This document shows, one piece after another, positions 55,298-63,952 of a stretch of 64,000 bases of DNA. Position 1 is the stretch's first letter. Each line of letters opens with the position of its first letter. The notes beneath the pieces were generated by a model. The model saw nothing but the letters and a program-made list of their open reading frames with translations. It was not told the origin of the DNA and ran no database searches. Origin of the DNA: Gemmobacter megaterium (GTDB taxonomy: Bacteria; Pseudomonadota; Alphaproteobacteria; Rhodobacterales; Rhodobacteraceae); contig NZ_FTOT01000002.1 in the NCBI RefSeq assembly GCF_900156815.1, positions 682,001 to 746,000 of the forward strand. The letters run 5' to 3'. The position numbers and the translations under genes were made by a program.

Positions 55298-57264
55298 GCG
55301 GCCTCCTTGCGGGATTTGGCGACGGGCACGACCTTGGCATCACGCAGTTCCAGCGTGGCGCTGATATAGCCCTTGCGGCCGTCCTCATAGGTGACTTCGG
55401 TACGGGTGCTGACCTGTTTGGCGCCGTCGTACAGACCCGCAATCAGATCGGAGAATTTTTCCGCCACGATATTGCGGCGCACCTTGCGGGTACGCGTCAT
55501 TTCGCCATCGTCGGCGTCCAGTTCCTTGTGCAGCACAAGGAAGCGGTGGATCTGACATCCCGACAGCATCCGGTCTTGCGCGACAGAGGCGTTCACCTCT
55601 TCGACATGGCGCTGGATGGTGTCCAGCACCTTGGGGTGCCCGGCCAGTTCCTGATAGCTGGAATAGGCGATGTTGTTGCGTTCCGCCCAGTTGCCAACCG
55701 CCGTCAGATCGATGTTGATAAAGGCGGTGCAGCGGTCGCGCCCGGCACCAAAGACCACCGCCTCCAGGATGTTCGGGTAGAACTTCAGCTTGTTTTCCAC
55801 ATATTTCGGGGCAAACAGGCTGCCATCGGCCATCTTGCCGACATCCTTGGCCCGGTCGATGATACGCAGGTGCCCAGTGCCCTCCTCGAAGAACCCGGCG
55901 TCGCCCGTCGCCACCCAACCCTCGGGATCCTTGGTCGATGCGGTGCTTTCGGGATTCTTGTAATAGGCCACAAAGGTGCCGGGGCTGCGGTACAGCACCT
56001 CGCCATTGTCGGCGATCCTGACCTCGACCCCTGGCGAGGGCACACCCACCGTATCCGACCGCACCTGGCCATCAGGCTGCTGGGTGATGAACACCGTCGC
56101 CTCGGTCTGGCCATAGAGCTGTTTGAGGTTGATCCCCAGCGAGCGGTAGAAATCGAAGATCTCGGGGCCGATCGCCTCGCCCGCAGTATAGCCGACGCGG
56201 ATGCGCGAAAAGCCCAGCGTGTTTTTCAACGGTCCGTAGACGAGCAGATCGCCCAGCGCATAGCGCAGGCGATCCATGCCCGACACGGGCTTGCCATCCA
56301 GAATGTCAGGACCGACACGCCGTGCCACCGCCATGAAGTGATCGAACAGCTTCTTCTTGAACCGTCCCGCGTCTTCCATGCGGATCATCACGCTGGTGAG
56401 CTGGCCTTCGAACACCCGCGGAGGCGCAAAGAAATAGGTCGGTCCGATTTCCCGCAGGTCGGTCATCATCGTGGCGGCCGATTCCGGGCAGTTCACGCAA
56501 AAGCCTGTCCAGTACGCCTGCCCGACCGAAAAGATGAAATCGCCGACCCAAGCCATGGGCAGATAGGCCAGAATATCGTCACCCGCCGCCAGCCGGTCGA
56601 ATTCGGACGAGTTCCGCGCCGTTTCTATGACATTGCGGTTCGACAGCACCACACCCTTGGGCTTGCCCGTGGTCCCGGATGTGTAAAGCATCACACAGGT
56701 ATGGTCCCAGGTCAGTTCCGCGATGCGGGCGTCCAGCTCTGCCTCGACGCGCTGATGGCCGGCGCGGCCTTCTTCGGCCACATCATGCAGCCAGTTCAGG
56801 TGGCTGTGATCGTATTTCCGCATCCCGCGTTTGTCGTGATACAGGATATGCTCGATGTTCGGCAGCCGGTCCTGAACCTCCAGCACCTTGTCCACCTGTT
56901 CCTGATCGCCCACGATCACGAAGCGCGCACCGCAATGATCCAGCACATAGGCCATCTCTTCGGCAACGGCATCCTGATAGAGCGGAACCGGAACCGCACC
57001 GCACATCTGCGCCGCGACCATGGACCAATAGAGCGCCGGGCGGTTGCGCCCGATGATGGCAACATGATCGCCCCGGTTGATGCCAAGCACCATAAGCCCC
57101 AGCGCCATGTTCCGGATCTCTTGCGCCGTCTGGGCCCAGGTCCAGCTTTGCCAGATGCCGAATTCCTTTTCCCGGTAGGCGGCCTTGGCGCCATGCACCT
57201 GCACATTGCGCGCGAGCAGCGCCGGGATGGAGCAAAGTTCGCCTGTCGGCGTTTGCGAAACCAC
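55294..57264 (-). CDS. AMP-dependent acyl-CoA synthetase (long-chain/aromatic acid-CoA ligase)
   Basis: A 656-residue ANL-superfamily CoA ligase. The P-loop-like motif is MLYTSGTTGKPKGVVLSN; LKQLYGQTEATVFIT, GWVATGDAGFFEE and RIIDRAKDVGKMADG are motifs A4-A8. The C-terminal lysine lies in the region MTRTRKVRRNI. Long-chain fatty acids are the usual annotation, but its operon (liv genes and a PaaK-type ligase) points to another carboxylic acid. The start is a GTG at 57264 with GGGAGGG 8 nt upstream. It heads the minus-strand operon. Confidence 0.88.
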   Translation of the reverse strand: MVSQTPTGELCSIPALLARNVQVHGAKAAYREKEFGIWQSWTWAQTAQEIRNMALGLMVLGINRGDHVAIIGRNRPALYWSMVAAQMCGAVPVPLYQDAVAEEMAYVLDHCGARFVIVGDQEQVDKVLEVQDRLPNIEHILYHDKRGMRKYDHSHLNWLHDVAEEGRAGHQRVEAELDARIAELTWDHTCVMLYTSGTTGKPKGVVLSNRNVIETARNSSEFDRLAAGDDILAYLPMAWVGDFIFSVGQAYWTGFCVNCPESAATMMTDLREIGPTYFFAPPRVFEGQLTSVMIRMEDAGRFKKKLFDHFMAVARRVGPDILDGKPVSGMDRLRYALGDLLVYGPLKNTLGFSRIRVGYTAGEAIGPEIFDFYRSLGINLKQLYGQTEATVFITQQPDGQVRSDTVGVPSPGVEVRIADNGEVLYRSPGTFVAYYKNPESTASTKDPEGWVATGDAGFFEEGTGHLRIIDRAKDVGKMADGSLFAPKYVENKLKFYPNILEAVVFGAGRDRCTAFINIDLTAVGNWAERNNIAYSSYQELAGHPKVLDTIQRHVEEVNASVAQDRMLSGCQIHRFLVLHKELDADDGEMTRTRKVRRNIVAEKFSDLIAGLYDGAKQVSTRTEVTYEDGRKGYISATLELRDAKVVPVAKSRKEAA

Positions 57265-57530
57265 GGAATATCCCTCCCTTGGCCGGAAAGCTGCCGCGCC
57301 TCCACGCAGCAACCTTTCGGCGCCTCCTCTGCTTTGCGACATTGGTCGGGGGGAAAGCTTGCCTGACTTTTTCGCAATCCTTACGAATTGTAACGGTCGC
57401 GCAAAACACTTTCCGGCCCGTGGAAACGGGTGCTAGACCGGACAGACACCGCCCGCATTCATCGGCGGACCGGGGCCCTTGGCGGCTTGCGGTCAGGCGC
57501 GGAACATGGACGGTCTTGGGGAGGATGCGG
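57265..57530. promoter_or_regulatory. Divergent control region between ligase/liv operon and kinase/regulator operon
   Basis: The 266 bp contains no credible gene. TTACGAATTGTAA (57381-57393) is an inverted repeat, and TCGCAAT and TACGAAT recur about 10 bp apart just before it, a spacing typical of OmpR-type regulator sites. It is a candidate target of the adjacent response regulator. Confidence 0.4.
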
Positions 57531-59471
57531 ATGCCGGCGGCAGAAGAGACCCATGCAGGGTTGATCCGGGCAGGGCTGAACCTGATCCAGCAAGGGCTGT
57601 CGATCTTCGACAGCGACCTTCGGCTGGCGGTCTGCAACCGGCGTTTCCAGAGCATGTTCGACTTTCCTGACGAACTGGTCACGCCGGGGGCCGCCTTCGA
57701 AGACGTCATCCGCTTTCAGGTCGGGCGCGGTGAATATGGCCCGGTGGACGACGCCGATGCCGCAGTGCGGATGCGGGTCGAGGCGGCCCGTGCCTTTGTG
57801 CCGCATTACATGGAACGCCAGCGTGCGAATGGGCGCTGGATTTCCGTCGAGGGGGCTCCTTTGCCGCAAGGCGGATGGGTGACTGTCTACACCGACATCA
57901 CCGAAGTGAAGCTGCAAGAGGGCCTGCTGCGCGCGCGGTCAGAAGAACTGTCCGACGAGGTTCTGGCCAATGCCGAACGGCTGGCGCAGACAAACCGGCA
58001 ACTCGCGGCCAGCAACGCCGCACTGGAAGAAGCCAAGCGCGAACTGACAGAGATGGAGGCACGCACCCGGCTGACGACCGAGATGATGCCCGCGCATATC
58101 GCCCATGTGGGCCGCGATCTGCGGTATACCTATTCCAACAGGCGGCTGAATTCCGTGTTGCCGGGCCGGCCTTCCAACATCCTGGGGCTGACCGGGCGCG
58201 AGGCTCTGGGCCCGTCCACCTTTGCCAAAATCGAACAGAACCTTCGCCAGGCACTGGCCGGCGAGGCCACGGTATTGGAGTTTTCCGACGACGACAGCGG
58301 GCGGCGCATCCGGGGCGCCTTTACCCCTGATCGCGTCGGCGACGGGCCGATCAGCGGGGTCTACATCCTGTCGATGGACGTAACCGAAGAGGTGCAGGCC
58401 CGTGCCGCCCTGACCCAGACCCGCAAACGGGAACTGGCCGCGCAGTTGACCAGCGGCCTTGCGCATGACTTCGCCAATCTGCTGACGATCATCCTGGGGC
58501 TGCAATCGCGGCTTGCCAAACTGGAGCTTCCCGCCGAAGCCCCTGATCTGGTTCAGGGCACGCTGGCCGCCGCCCGGCGCGGCGGTGTCTTGCTGGACCG
58601 GATCGGCTCGATCTCCGGCAAGCGGGCCCTGAAACCTGTTGCCGTGGATCTGACCGCCTTTGGCACGGAGCTGCGCACGCTGGCGCGGGCTGCATTGTCG
58701 GACCGGATGACGCTGGAAATCCGCATCGACGATTTCGGCGGCCCGGTGCTGCTGGACCCTGGCGCGATGCAGGACGCCTTGCTCAACTTGATCCTGAATG
58801 CCCGAGACGCCATCGGGTCCGCCGGAGGGCGCATCACGGTGACAATCCGGCCGGTGCGCGACACATGGGCAGAGTTCACCGTTGCCGACGACGGCCCCGG
58901 TTTCACCCCCGAGGCGCTGGAGCGGGGTCTGGATCCGTTCTTCACCACCAAGGGGGGCGAAGGGTCGGGGCTGGGTCTGGCAATGGTGTTCGACCATGCC
59001 AATCTGGCGGGCGGGTCCGTGCGGCTGGCCAACCGGGTGCCGCGTGGCGGGCTGGTGACATTGCGCTTGCCGCTGCGGCGGGTCGCGGCGCCAGGGCCGC
59101 CGGGGCTGGTGCTTCTGGTCGAGGACAGCGACGACATCCGCCAGTCCGTGCGCGAAATGCTGCGCAGTTTCGGCCATGCGGTGATCGAGGCCACGAGCGC
59201 CGAGGAGGCGCTATCGCTGGCCGCCCTGCCCGGATTGCGGCTGATCCTGTCGGACATCAACCTGAAAGGCGCCGCAACAGGGGTGGATCTGGCAGAACAT
59301 CTGACCAACGATGAGGTAGACGTGCCGGTCATGCTGATGACGTCATTGCCGGCCACGGATCCGCGCCGCAGGCGGGCAGAACACCGCTTTCCGGTCCTGG
59401 CAAAACCCTTTGATGCTGTCACGCTGTCGGCCTTCCTGTCCGGCGTGCCCCAGAAAGAGCCCGCTGCATGA
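57531..59471 (+). CDS. Hybrid PAS sensor histidine kinase
   Basis: A 646-residue cytoplasmic-looking sensor. An N-terminal PAS_7-like domain (GLSIFDSDLRLAVCNRRFQ) and a coiled coil (about 130-190) are followed by a second PAS domain (MPAHIAHVGRDLRYTYSNRRL in parts), the dimerisation/His motif SGLAHDFANLLTII (His about 312), and an ATPase domain with LNLILNARDAIG, DDGPGF and GSGLGLAMVFDHA. A C-terminal receiver has LLVEDSDDI, ILSDINLKG and LAKPF. No membrane helix is visible. GGGGAGG is 6 nt before the ATG at 57531; an ATG at 57525 is less likely. Coupled to the next gene by ATGA. Confidence 0.88.
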   Translation: MPAAEETHAGLIRAGLNLIQQGLSIFDSDLRLAVCNRRFQSMFDFPDELVTPGAAFEDVIRFQVGRGEYGPVDDADAAVRMRVEAARAFVPHYMERQRANGRWISVEGAPLPQGGWVTVYTDITEVKLQEGLLRARSEELSDEVLANAERLAQTNRQLAASNAALEEAKRELTEMEARTRLTTEMMPAHIAHVGRDLRYTYSNRRLNSVLPGRPSNILGLTGREALGPSTFAKIEQNLRQALAGEATVLEFSDDDSGRRIRGAFTPDRVGDGPISGVYILSMDVTEEVQARAALTQTRKRELAAQLTSGLAHDFANLLTIILGLQSRLAKLELPAEAPDLVQGTLAAARRGGVLLDRIGSISGKRALKPVAVDLTAFGTELRTLARAALSDRMTLEIRIDDFGGPVLLDPGAMQDALLNLILNARDAIGSAGGRITVTIRPVRDTWAEFTVADDGPGFTPEALERGLDPFFTTKGGEGSGLGLAMVFDHANLAGGSVRLANRVPRGGLVTLRLPLRRVAAPGPPGLVLLVEDSDDIRQSVREMLRSFGHAVIEATSAEEALSLAALPGLRLILSDINLKGAATGVDLAEHLTNDEVDVPVMLMTSLPATDPRRRRAEHRFPVLAKPFDAVTLSAFLSGVPQKEPAA

Positions 59472-60175
59472 CCCAGTCTCATATTGCCGTTCTGGATGAC
59501 GAACCGGAAATCCGCCGGATGCTGGCCGATGCGCTGACCGAGGCAGGCTATCGCGTCACCACATTCGCCCGCGCGACCGAGTTCGAGGCGGCCTTGAACC
59601 GTGGAACGCCGGATGTGTGCCTGGTGGATCTTGGCCTGCCCGACCGCGACGGATTGGCCGTGGTGCACCGTCTGGCCCTGGAATCGGGGGCGGCGATCAT
59701 CATCATTTCCGGTCGCGCGCAGGTGCAGGACCGGGTCACCGGGCTGGAACTGGGCGCCGACGATTACATCATCAAGCCGTTCGAACCCGCCGAAGTGGTG
59801 GCCCGCGTACGCGCCCGGCTGCGCAAGGGGCGCGGCGAGGCGGCCCCCCGCGCGCCCCAGGTGGCCCGGTTCAACGGCTGGCGGGCCGAATTCGACCGCT
59901 ATGTCCTGGTGGCAGCGGACGGCACAGAAGTGCCGTTCAGCCATGCAGAGGGCGAAGTCCTGCGCATGTTCCTCGACAGCCCCAAGCGGCTTATCAGTCG
60001 CGCCCAGATGCAGGAAACCCTGGGCGGTGCGGCAGGAGAGAGCTTTGACCGCGCGATGGACGTGCGCATCTCGCGCCTGCGCACCAAGCTGGGAGAGGAT
60101 CCCAAGAACCCCCACCTGATCAAGACGATCTATGGCGCAGGCTATATCTTTCTGGGTGAGGTGAGTTGGACCTAG
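59468..60175 (+). CDS. OmpR-family response regulator
   Basis: A 235-residue regulator. The receiver has DDEPEIRRML, phosphoacceptor Asp54 (VCLVDLGLPDRDG) and Lys103 (YIIKPF). A winged-helix C-terminus follows (FSHAEGEVLRMFLDSPKRLISR in parts, AMDVRISRLRTKLGED, IKTIYGAGYIFLG). It is translationally coupled to the hybrid kinase and most likely controls the divergent ligase/liv operon. The kinase already has its own receiver but no HPt domain, so the phosphate route is not obvious. Confidence 0.92.
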   Translation: MTQSHIAVLDDEPEIRRMLADALTEAGYRVTTFARATEFEAALNRGTPDVCLVDLGLPDRDGLAVVHRLALESGAAIIIISGRAQVQDRVTGLELGADDYIIKPFEPAEVVARVRARLRKGRGEAAPRAPQVARFNGWRAEFDRYVLVAADGTEVPFSHAEGEVLRMFLDSPKRLISRAQMQETLGGAAGESFDRAMDVRISRLRTKLGEDPKNPHLIKTIYGAGYIFLGEVSWT

Positions 60176-60318
60176 GGCCAGAGCGCCGCGCCGGGGATCT
60201 GCACCAACGGCACGGCCCCCCTTGCCTTTCCCCTGCGGAAGGGTCTTTCTGCGGCGGACCCTGATCCGAGTCTTTCGCTCGGCCGGTCTGTCCGTCTGCA
60301 AGGAAGCGAACACCCCAG

Positions 60319-61542
60319 ATGACAACTGCAACCCTTTCGGCCCCAACCCGCCCCCGCACTTATACCGCCGTGCTGATCGTTCTGGGCATGAGCCATTTCC
60401 TGAACGACCTGATGCAGTCGCTGATCCCGGCCGCCTATCCGTTGCTGAAGGAAAGCTACGCCCTGGATTTCTGGCAGATCGGCATGATCACCATGACCTT
60501 CCAGATCGCCGGGTCGCTGTTGCAGCCGGTCATCGGCTTTGTCACCGACAAGCACCCGGCCCCCTATTCGCCGGTGGTGGGCATGATGTTCACGCTGTCG
60601 GGGCTGGTCAGCCTGGCCTTTGCGCACAGCTATGCGGTGATCCTCGTCTCTGTTGCGCTGATCGGCATCGGCTCGTCGATCTTTCACCCGGAAGCGACCC
60701 GCATGGCCCGCTATGCGGCGGGCGGGCGGCAGGGACTGGCGCAGGGCATCTTCCAGGTCGGCGGTCAGGCAGGCGGGGCGCTGGGGCCGGTTTTTGCCGC
60801 GCTGATCATCGTGCCGTGGGGGCAGCCCAGCCTGGCCTGGTTCGCCGTCACGGCGCTGTTGGCGATGGCGCTGCTCGGCTGGATCGGCAGCAGACAACGC
60901 GAGATCGCCGCCGCCTTTGCCGCAGGCCGGGCGGCCAGCACCGCAGGGGGCAAGGCCGCAGTCGCCCACGCCCCCCGGACGGTGCTGATCGGCATGGTGG
61001 TCCTGACCCTGTTGATGTTCTCCAAGAACGCCTATGGCGAGAGTTTCCGGTCGTTCTATACCTTTTACCTGATGGACCGCTTCGGGCTGTCGATTCCCTC
61101 GGCGCAGATGATGCTGTTCATCTTCCTGTTGGCCGCCGCAGCAGGCGCCTTGATTGGCGGCATGGTGGGCGACCGTATCGGACGATATCGGGTGATCTGG
61201 ATCTCGGTGCTCGGCCCCTTGCCGCTGACGCTGATCCTGCCGCATGTCGATCTGTTCTGGACGGGCATCCTGACGGTGATGATCAACCTGATCATGGCCA
61301 GCGCCTTTGCCTCGATCCTGATCTACGCGATGGAACTGGCCCCGAACCGCATCGGGCTGATCGGCGGGTTGTTCTACGGGCTGAACTTCGGCCTTGGCGG
61401 TATTGCCGCCGCGATTCTGGGGGCATTGGCGGACAGCTATGGCGTCGAGACCGTCTATCAGATCTGCGCATTCCTGCCCCTGGCGGGCTTGCTGGCATGG
61501 TTCCTGCCAAAGATCGACGACGGGCGCGGGGTGGGCGGTTAG
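60319..61542 (+). CDS. MFS transporter, fosmidomycin-resistance (Fsr) family
   Basis: A 407-residue inner-membrane drug exporter-like protein with about twelve helices. Family motifs are LIVLGMSHFLNDLMQSLIPAAYPLLK (in parts), GFVTDKHPAPYS, SSIFHPEATRMAR, GIFQVGGQAGGALGP and the second-half GGMVGDRIGRYRVI. Fsr proteins confer fosmidomycin resistance in E. coli; the native role is unknown. It starts 143 bp after the response regulator and may have its own promoter. Confidence 0.9.
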   Translation: MTTATLSAPTRPRTYTAVLIVLGMSHFLNDLMQSLIPAAYPLLKESYALDFWQIGMITMTFQIAGSLLQPVIGFVTDKHPAPYSPVVGMMFTLSGLVSLAFAHSYAVILVSVALIGIGSSIFHPEATRMARYAAGGRQGLAQGIFQVGGQAGGALGPVFAALIIVPWGQPSLAWFAVTALLAMALLGWIGSRQREIAAAFAAGRAASTAGGKAAVAHAPRTVLIGMVVLTLLMFSKNAYGESFRSFYTFYLMDRFGLSIPSAQMMLFIFLLAAAAGALIGGMVGDRIGRYRVIWISVLGPLPLTLILPHVDLFWTGILTVMINLIMASAFASILIYAMELAPNRIGLIGGLFYGLNFGLGGIAAAILGALADSYGVETVYQICAFLPLAGLLAWFLPKIDDGRGVGG

Positions 61543-61617
61543 ACCGGGCCGTCAAAGGGGCGCGGGCATCCTGCGCCCCGCCCCATTGCAGCACCTGGCC
61601 TCGCTGATCCACAAAGA

Positions 61618-61647
61618 AAAAGGCCGCATCCGAAGATGCGGCCTTTT
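61618..61647. terminator. Bidirectional terminator
   Basis: AAAAGGCCGCATC and GATGCGGCCTTTT form a perfect 13-bp stem with loop CGAA. A-run and U-run flanks suit termination of both the MFS gene and the converging rpmJ. Confidence 0.85.
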
Positions 61648-61668
61648 CTGCAAGCCCTGCGAAGCGGC

Positions 61669-61794
61669 TTAGCCCTGACGGGCCTTGTAGCGCTTCTGCG
61701 TCTTGTTGATCACATAGATCCGGCCCTTGCGGCGCACGATCTGGCAATCGCGGTGACGCTGCTTGAGCGAGCGGAGCGAGTTTGCGACCTTCAT
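61669..61794 (-). CDS. rpmJ: 50S ribosomal protein L36 (bL36), zinc-free type
   Basis: A 41-residue basic protein ([16 protein letters not shown], ending [11 protein letters not shown]), a component of the large subunit. It has only one cysteine and so lacks the zinc ribbon of the C+ form, matching the type called YkgO in enterics. GAAGGAGAG is upstream of the ATG at 61794. It is a single-gene unit between the tRNA-Val gene and a strong terminator. Confidence 0.96.
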   Translation of the reverse strand: MKVANSLRSLKQRHRDCQIVRRKGRIYVINKTQKRYKARQG

Positions 61795-61863
61795 CGGTAC
61801 TCTCCTTCTTCGCGGCGCGTCGCGCGCCTTTGGGTTGCCGTCTGCCCGTCGCCGGGCGGTGAA

Positions 61864-61938
<75 letters not shown>

Positions 61939-62124
61939 TTCCCGCAAACCTGCCCGATCCCTTGCCGAAAAACAAAGGACGCGGAGCAGGACCGCGTCTG
62001 CGACTGGCGTATAGACAGAGTCGCGGGCGGCTTCAAGGGGGTCGATGACGGTTTCGCGCAAAAGCTCGGAAGGCATCGACAGCGGCGCGGATTGAGATGT
62101 AGCATTGCGGCCAAGGGGATACCG

Positions 62125-62994
62125 ATGATCCGCACTGCATATGACCTGTTCCTGCCGCGCCGGCACGACACGGCGACCATCTTTGCCTCGCCCCATAGCG
62201 GACGGGACTATCCCGAAGGATTCGTTGCGCAAAGCCCGCTGGACCGGCGGGCGCTGCGATCGTCCGAGGATGCCTTTGTCGATATCCTGTTCGGCGCGGC
62301 CCCCGACCATGGCGCCCCGCTGCTTGCTGCGCGTGCGCCCCGTGCCTGGGTGGACCTGAACCGTGCCTGCGACGAACTCGACCCCGCCCTGATCGAGGGG
62401 GCGGCTCGTGGCGCGTTGAACCCGCGGGTCGCCTCGGGGTTGGGGGTGATTCCCCGCGTCGTCTCTGGCGGGCGCGTGATCCACCCCGGCAAGATCAGCC
62501 GGGTCGAGGCCGATGCGCGCCTTGCGGCGGCCTGGCATCCCTATCATCAGGCGTTGCAGTCCCTGTTGCAGGACGTGCGCCGACGGCAGGGCGCGGCCCT
62601 GTTGATCGACTGCCATTCGATGCCGCACGAAGCCATCGCCGCCCATTGCGCGCCTGGCAAGACCTGTCCCGAAGTGGTGCTGGGCGACCGTCATGGCTCT
62701 GCCTGCGCGCCGCAGGTGATGGCGGCGGTCGAGACCGCCTTTCAGCGCGCCGGTTTCCGGGTGGCACGCAACACACCTTTCGCCGGGGCCTATGTCAGCC
62801 ATGCCTATGGCCGCCCCTCCATCGGGCAGCATGTCGTTCAGGTGGAAATCGACCGCGGGCTGTATATGGACGAAGCGCGCATCCTGCCTGCGCCGGGCTT
62901 TGACCCTGTCCGGCACCGCGTGACCCAGGTGGTGGCCGAACTGGCCGCGTTGGGGCGTCAGCTTGGATCGGGCCTGTCGCTCGCGGCGGAATAG
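62125..62994 (+). CDS. N-formylglutamate amidohydrolase family protein, second copy
   Basis: A 289-residue member of the same zinc-hydrolase family as the gene at 1315 but clearly a different subfamily. Features are IFASPHSGRDYP (metal His), APRAWVDLNRACDELDP, WHPYHQALQSLL, LLIDCHSMPHE and the C-terminal VQVEIDRGLYMDE. It likely hydrolyses an N-formyl or N-acyl amino acid. No hut genes are adjacent. AAGGGG precedes the ATG at 62125. Confidence 0.82.
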   Translation: MIRTAYDLFLPRRHDTATIFASPHSGRDYPEGFVAQSPLDRRALRSSEDAFVDILFGAAPDHGAPLLAARAPRAWVDLNRACDELDPALIEGAARGALNPRVASGLGVIPRVVSGGRVIHPGKISRVEADARLAAAWHPYHQALQSLLQDVRRRQGAALLIDCHSMPHEAIAAHCAPGKTCPEVVLGDRHGSACAPQVMAAVETAFQRAGFRVARNTPFAGAYVSHAYGRPSIGQHVVQVEIDRGLYMDEARILPAPGFDPVRHRVTQVVAELAALGRQLGSGLSLAAE

Positions 62995-63106
62995 GCGGCT
63001 GGCATCGGCCTGTTCTTGGGTGTATCGCGGGCAAGGTGACGCGCCCACGATCATTGCGGGGCCGCCACGGGACAAGGAACAGACGCAGCTCCCGGCAGGA
63101 GAAGGC

Positions 63107-63925
63107 ATGAGCGAGAGCGGAAGCAAGGCGCGGTCGCATGGGCGGTTTTCGGTACAGGTCTCGGCACAGCCGCGTGATCTGATGCAAGACCCGCGCACCG
63201 TGCGCGGCGCATGGCGCGCACGCGTCATCACCCTGTTCCCGGAGGCGTTTCCAGGGACACTGGGCCTGTCGCTGACCGGCAAGGCACTGGATCAGGGATT
63301 GTGGGCGCTGGAGGCCATTGCGCTGCGCCAGTTTGGCGAGGGCCGCCACCGCAATGTCGATGATACGCCCGCAGGCGGCGGCGCGGGCATGGTGCTGCGG
63401 GCCGATGTGGTGACACGGGCATTGGCCGAGGCCAGTCAGGGCACCCCCCCTGACCGCAAGCTCTGGCCTATCGTCTATCTGTCGCCACGGGGGCAGCGGT
63501 TCGATCAGGGAACGGCGCGCTCCTGGGCCGCCGCAGAGGGCGTGACCATCATCTGTGGCCGGTTCGAAGGTGTCGATCAGCGCGTGCTGGACCGATTTGC
63601 CATCCAGGAGGTGTCCTTGGGCGATTTCGTGATGACCGGCGGAGAGATTGCCGCACAAGCGATGATCGACGCCACCGTCCGCCTGCTGCCCGGCGTGCTG
63701 GGCAATGCCGCCTCGACCGAGGAAGAAAGCTTTTCCGACGGCCTGCTGGAACATCCGCAATACACCCGCCCTGCCATCTGGGAAGGGCGCGAGATTCCGG
63801 CGGAGCTGACCTCTGGCAATCACGCCGAGGTCGAGAAATGGCGCCGCGCCGAGGCAGAGCGGATCACAGCCGAACGCAGACCAGACCTCTGGGCTGCCTA
63901 TCTGGCGCGCAATTCCCGCGGCTGA
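63107..63925 (+). CDS. trmD: tRNA (guanine-N1-)-methyltransferase
   Basis: SPOUT-class enzyme making m1G37 in tRNAs, essential for reading-frame maintenance. Core motifs are ARVITLFPEAFPG, DDTPAGGGAGMVLRADVV, ICGRFEGVDQRVLDRF, VSLGDFVMTGGEIAAQAMIDA (in parts) and LEHPQYTRPAIWEGREIP. The 272 residues include an N-terminal extension of about 38 residues before the usual start. AGGAGAAGGC precedes the ATG at 63107; an internal ATG at 63182 lacks an RBS. The usual rpsP, rimM and rplS neighbours are not in the window. Confidence 0.95.
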   Translation: MSESGSKARSHGRFSVQVSAQPRDLMQDPRTVRGAWRARVITLFPEAFPGTLGLSLTGKALDQGLWALEAIALRQFGEGRHRNVDDTPAGGGAGMVLRADVVTRALAEASQGTPPDRKLWPIVYLSPRGQRFDQGTARSWAAAEGVTIICGRFEGVDQRVLDRFAIQEVSLGDFVMTGGEIAAQAMIDATVRLLPGVLGNAASTEEESFSDGLLEHPQYTRPAIWEGREIPAELTSGNHAEVEKWRRAEAERITAERRPDLWAAYLARNSRG

Positions 63926-63952
63926 CCCGGACTCAACCGATTGTTCCCTGTT

